64,000 bases of DNA, from positions 88,522,932 to 88,586,931 of the forward strand of contig NC_062232.1 in NCBI RefSeq assembly GCF_902686445.1, given 5' to 3'. Below are positions 59,841 to 64,000 of this stretch, in pieces; within the stretch, counting starts at the first letter, position 1, and every line of letters starts with the position of its first letter. This DNA is from Sciurus carolinensis (Eukaryota > Chordata > Mammalia > Rodentia > Sciuridae). The notes below the pieces were generated by a model. It saw nothing but the letters and a program-made list of their open reading frames with translations, searched no databases and was not told where the DNA came from. Both the position numbers and the translations under genes were made by a program.

Positions 59841-60173
59841 AACCTACTAAAGTGAATTCAACAGCACATTTAAAATATCATACACCATGACCACATGGGA
59901 TATATTCATGGGTTGCAAGGATGGTTCAACCTACCAAAGTCCATCAGTGTGATACTGCCCATTAACAGAATGAAAGAGTTTTTAAAAAGTCACATGATTA
60001 TCTTGGGATGCAGACAAAACATGTCAAAATTCAACAACTGTTTCATGATAAAAACTCTCTACAAACTAGTAATAGAAGGAAATTATCTCAACAAAATTAA
60101 AGCAATTTATGAAAAGCCCATAACAAACATCACATTAAAAAATGAAACACAGAAGATCAAGAACAAGGTAAGG

Positions 60174-60285
60174 GGCTGTGGTTGTGGTTCAGTGGTAGAG
60201 CACTTGCCTAGCACTGTGAGGCACTGGGTTTGATCCTCAGAACCACATAAAAATAAATAAATAAAATAAAGGTACTTAAAAAAAT
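60174..60285 (+). mobile_element. ID SINE, sense
   Basis: 'ggggctgtggttgtggttca', 'gagcacttgcctagcactgt', 'gatcctcagaaccacataaa'. Confidence 0.92.
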
Positions 60286-60555
60286 CACTTGTTCAAAAAA
60301 AGAACAAGATGAGAATCCCTTATCTTGCTACTTTTATCCAATATAGTACTGGAAGTTCTATCCAGAGTCAATTAATCAATACAAATAAATGCATCCAAAT
60401 GAGAAAGAAAGAAAATTATATCTGTTCACAGATGAACTGATCACACACATAAAAAACACTAGAGACTCAACAAACATTTAGAATAAACAAATTCAGTAAA
60501 GTAGGAGGATACAAAGTTAACACAGAAAATCAGTTGTACTTTTCTTACTTTTTCT

Positions 60556-60652
60556 TGTACTTTTTTTTCTTTTTGCAATGTTGGGGATCAAACCCAGGGT
60601 CTTTTACATACTAGGTCAGTACTGTATCACTGAGCTAAACCCTCACCCACAG
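60556..60652 (-). mobile_element. ID SINE, antisense, diverged
   Basis: 'gttggggatcaaacccaggg', 'gtactgtatcactgagctaa', with a T-rich tail. Confidence 0.85.
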
Positions 60653-61432
60653 TTGTGTTTCTATATACTAACAATGAACAATACTAAGAATAAATTAAGA
60701 AAACGTGTAACAGCATCAAAAAAGAATACTGAGGAATTAATTTAACCAAGGAGGTGAAAGACTTATACACTGAAAGTAGCAAAATATTATAGAAATAAAG
60801 GAGACACAAATTAAATGGAAAGATGCCCTATGTTCATAGAAACACAGTATTTTTCAAATGGTCATACTACCAAAGTGATCTATAGAAATTTCTATCAGAA
60901 TTTCAATGGCATTTTAAACAGAAACAGAAAAAAAAATTCCAAAATTCATACAGAGCTACAAATGTTCCCAAAGAGCCTAAATAATCTTGAGAAAAAACAT
61001 ATCTAGAGACCTCACAGTTTCTTAATTCAAGATATATTACAAAGTAACTGTAATCAAAACAGTATGATAATGGCATAAACAGATCTATAGACTGATGGAA
61101 CAGAATAGAGAACCTAGAAATTTCTGCATCTATAGTAAACTGATCTTCAACAAGTATGCCAAGAACATAAATTGAGGCAAATATAGTTTTTTCAACAAAA
61201 TGTAAAGAAAATTAGATAGTCATATGCAAATTTATAAGTTCCTTATACCATATAATCAACTCAAAATGGATTAAATATGTAAATGTAACACCAGAAAATT
61301 ATAAAATTCCTAGAAAAAAACCCAGAAAGTAAAAACTTCTTAATACTTATCTTAGCAGTGATTTCAATATGATGCAACAAAAGCAAAAACAGACAAGTAG
61401 AACTATATCAAACTAAAAAATTTCTGCAAGGG

Positions 61433-61556
61433 GCTGGGGTTATGGCTCATTAGTAGAGTGCTTGCCTGGCATGTGTGAGGCACTGGGTTTGATCCTCAGC
61501 ACCACATATAAATAAATCAAATAAAATAAAAATAAAGGTCCATCAACAACTAAAAA
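61433..61556 (+). mobile_element. ID SINE, sense
   Basis: 'ggggctggggttatggctca', 'gtgcttgcctggcatgtgtg', 'gatcctcagcaccacatata', tail 'ataaaggtccatcaacaact'. Confidence 0.93.
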
Positions 61557-62759
61557 ATAAGAAAAAACTCCTGCAAAGCAAAGGAAACAACAGAGTGAAA
61601 AAGCAGTCTATTAGGAAAATATATTTGCTAAACATGCAAGGGGTTAAAATCCAATATATAAAGGAACTCCTGCAACTCAATAGCATAAAACAAAATAACA
61701 CAAATAAAATATGGGCAAAATACTTAAAAACACATTCTCTAAAGAAGACATAAAATGACTAATGGATATATGAAAAGATTCTCAATATTATTAATCACCA
61801 TAGAAATGCAAATCAAAACTACAAGGAGGTTATCACCTTACGCCTATTGAGATGGTCACTATTTTAAAAAACCTACAGAATAGTAAGTGCTGGGAAGGAT
61901 ATAGAGAAAGTGGAACCCTTGCACACTGTGGAAGGGAATATAAGATAGTGCAGCTGCAGTAGAGAACAATATGGAAGTTCCTCTGAAAAACAAAAAATAT
62001 AACTATCATATAATCCAACAATCCCATTTCTTCTTATTTATGCAAAGGAGTTGAAATCAGGATCTCAAACAGATATACACACTCCCATGTTCACTGCTGC
62101 TGTATTCACAATAGCCAAGAGGTGGGTATAATCTCAATGATTGGTTCACTGAAAAATGGATAAGGAAAAAGTGGCATATACATACAATGGAGTATTTTTT
62201 AGCCTTAAAAATAAGAAAACCCTGTCATATGCTATAACACAAACAAACCTTAAGGATTATATGCTAAGAGAACTAAGCCCCTCACAGATGGAAAAATATT
62301 GCCTGATTCTACTTTTATAAAGTACAAAAAGTATTCAAACTCAGAGTAGAAAACAGAATGGTGGTTGCTAGGAGATAGGAGGGGGAAATGAGGAGTTGAG
62401 CACAATGGATATAAAGTTTCATTAATGCAAGATAAAAAAGTTTTCTAGATTTGTTATATGACATTGTGCTTATAATTAACAATACTGTATTAGACACTTA
62501 AAATTTGTTAAAAGGGTAGATTCAATGTATCTTTAAACCCAATAAAAAGAAGATGGAGAAAAAATATTTTATATATTTACCATTAATTATACCCTTTTTT
62601 AAGATTAAAGGAATAAGGAAGAATTCAGACAGGAACAGTAAAAGCAAATAGCTAAAAAGGGAAACAACTTACATGATATAACCACTAAAATGTATAAATA
62701 AATATATATGAATAAATATATTAAATACTGTTAACAAGCGGAATCTTTATCTGAAATTT

Positions 62760-64000
62760 TTAAAATTTTTTTGATTTTTATAGACTGCACTTTGATTCAT
62801 TATAAGCAAATAGGATACAACTTTTTGTTTCTATGGTTGTGCATGATATAGATTCATACCATTCCTATAATCCTACATATACATAGGGTAGGGTAATGAT
62901 GTCTGTCTCATTCTACCATCTTTCATATACCCCCATCCCCTCCTCCCTCTCATTTCCCTCTACTTAATCTAAAGTTCCTCCTTCTCTCACCTCCCATCCT
63001 CCCTACCCCCATTATGTATCATCATTTACTTATCAGGGAAAACATTTGGCCTTTGGTTTTTTGGGGACTGATTTAATTTCACTTAGCACGATATTCTCCA
63101 ACTCCAAACATTTACCTGCAAATGCCATAATATTATTCTTCTTTATTGCTGAATAATATTCTGTTGTGTATATATAGCACAGTTTCTTTATCCATTCATC
63201 TGTTTAAGGGCATCTATGTTGGTTCCACAATCTAGCTATTGTGAACTGAGCTGCTATAAACATTGACGTGTCTGCATCACTGTAGTATGCTAATTTTAAG
63301 TCCTCTGGTTATAAACTGAAGAGTGGGATAACTAGGTCAAAAGGTGGGTCCATTCCAAAGTGGTTGCACCAGTTTGCAACTCCACCAGCAATGTAAAAGT
63401 GTACCTATTTCCCCACATCCACGCCAACACCTATTACTGTTTGTGTTCTTGATAATAGCCATTCTAATTAAGATGAAATTTTAGAGTAGCTTTAATTTGC
63501 ATTTCTCTAATTACTAGAGATGTTGAACACTTCCTCATATATTTGTTAATCGCCTGTACATCTTCTTCTGTAAAGTGAACTGCATGTAAATGGCATGGTA
63601 CTGGCACCAAATAAGGCAGACCAATGGTACACAATAGAAGACACAGAGACAAATCCACAAAAGTACAGTTACCTCATACTAGACAAAGGAGCCAAAAGCA
63701 TACAATGGAGAAAAGATAGTCTGTTCAACAAATGGTACTGGGAAAACTGGAAATTCATATGCAGGTAAAATGAAATTAAACCTCTATCTTTCACCCTGCA
63801 CAAAACTCAACTCAAAATGGATCAAGGACTTAGGAATTAGACCAGAGACCCTGCACCAAATAGAAGAAAAAGTAGGCCTGAATCTTCATCATGTTGGCTT
63901 AGGACCAGACTTCCTTAACAAGATTCCCAAAGCATAAGAAATCAAAGCAAGAATCAATAAGTGGGATGGATTAAAACTAAAAAGCTTTTTCTCAGCAAAG
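62760..64000 (-). mobile_element. 5'-inverted (twin-primed) L1, runs off the window
   Basis: 62760-63577 is antisense L1 (3' UTR and ORF2 C-terminus). From about 63583 to the edge the sequence is sense ORF2 from just upstream ([16 protein letters not shown], then KWDGLKLKSFFSAK). This is the same inversion layout as at 26771-28225. The right end and the target-site duplication are outside the window. Confidence 0.82.

Larger units (their letters stand above)
57964..62560 (+). mobile_element. Ancient L1 (ORF1/endonuclease to 3' end), sense, with five ID insertions
   Basis: Landmarks in order: 'aagagactcatttagataaa' (58167), 'ggagatttcaatatcccact' (58482, GDFN-like), 'aagcccaggccagatggttt' (59514), 'cacatgattatcttgggatg' (59990), 'gacagatgaactgatc'-type RT text (60430), 'caaaatggattaaatatgta' (61262), 'caaggaggttatcacc' (61822), ending near 62560. 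Decayed throughout. Confidence 0.85.
55773..64000 (-). other. RBM41: RBM41 intronic DNA, extends beyond window
   Basis: Everything upstream of the first recognised exon should be intron. 55773-56420 has no recognised repeat or exon. From about 56425 to the right edge the DNA is almost wholly L1 fragments (sense relative to the plus strand) with ID SINEs in both orientations. I searched by eye for another minus-strand exon ending in a donor and beginning after a pyrimidine tract and did not find one. Confidence 0.6.

Overview
This window looks like mammalian nuclear DNA, most likely from a squirrel-family rodent (Sciuridae: ground squirrel, marmot or tree squirrel). Three things point there: tRNA-Ala-derived ID SINEs with the 'ggctggggagatagctcag...gatccccagcacc' body, B1-ID dimeric SINEs ('ggctggggatgtagctcagtgg'), and a LINE-1 lineage whose ORFs match a rodent L1 but not mouse or rat L1. 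There are no operons, CRISPR arrays, rRNA genes or true tRNA genes. Almost everything is transposon sequence of several ages, nested inside one another.

The one host gene I can support is on the minus strand at the right: the last two coding exons of RBM41 (RNA-binding motif protein 41), at 55623-55770 and 53490-53656. Both have proper splice signals, and together they encode the C-terminal RRM and tail down to the stop codon. The presumed 3' UTR runs left from 53489. DNA from 55771 to the right edge is intron, and everything left of about 52.6 kb would be downstream intergenic DNA. RBM41 is X-linked in human (from memory), and the very high LINE-1 content fits an X location.

Layout: 1-7.1 kb is ancient antisense L1 with SINE, LTR and TMA7 retropseudogene insertions. 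7.2-9.6 kb is mostly unrecognised single-copy-like DNA with L2 remnants. 9.65-10.45 kb is an antisense MaLR-type LTR followed by a solo retroviral-type LTR. 11.3-21.6 kb is an older sense-strand L1 split by a near full-length young antisense L1 (14.6-21.0 kb) that has an intact ORF1, an ORF2 closed by a few stop codons, a GC-rich 5' UTR, telomere-like hexamers in its 3' UTR and a probable 3' transduction. 21.8-23.5 kb holds MaLR sequence, and 23.5-24.9 kb is L1. 24.9-26.4 kb is largely unrecognised. 26.4-29.1 kb is old antisense L1 with a twin-primed L1 insertion. 29.2-29.85 kb is a Tigger-like DNA transposon. 30.6-31.3 kb is an MLT1-type LTR split by an L1 tail. 31.9-52.4 kb is a patchwork of old L1s in both orientations, LTRs, ID SINEs and microsatellites. 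52.4-55.8 kb is the MIR and RBM41 segment. 55.8-64 kb is RBM41 intron filled with L1 and ID elements, ending in another inverted L1.

I found no previously undescribed system. The most informative features are the structure of the young L1 (transduction, telomere-like tract, YY1-type site), three inversion-type L1 insertions, a 229-bp local duplication placed between the last two RBM41 exons, and the TMA7 retrocopy.
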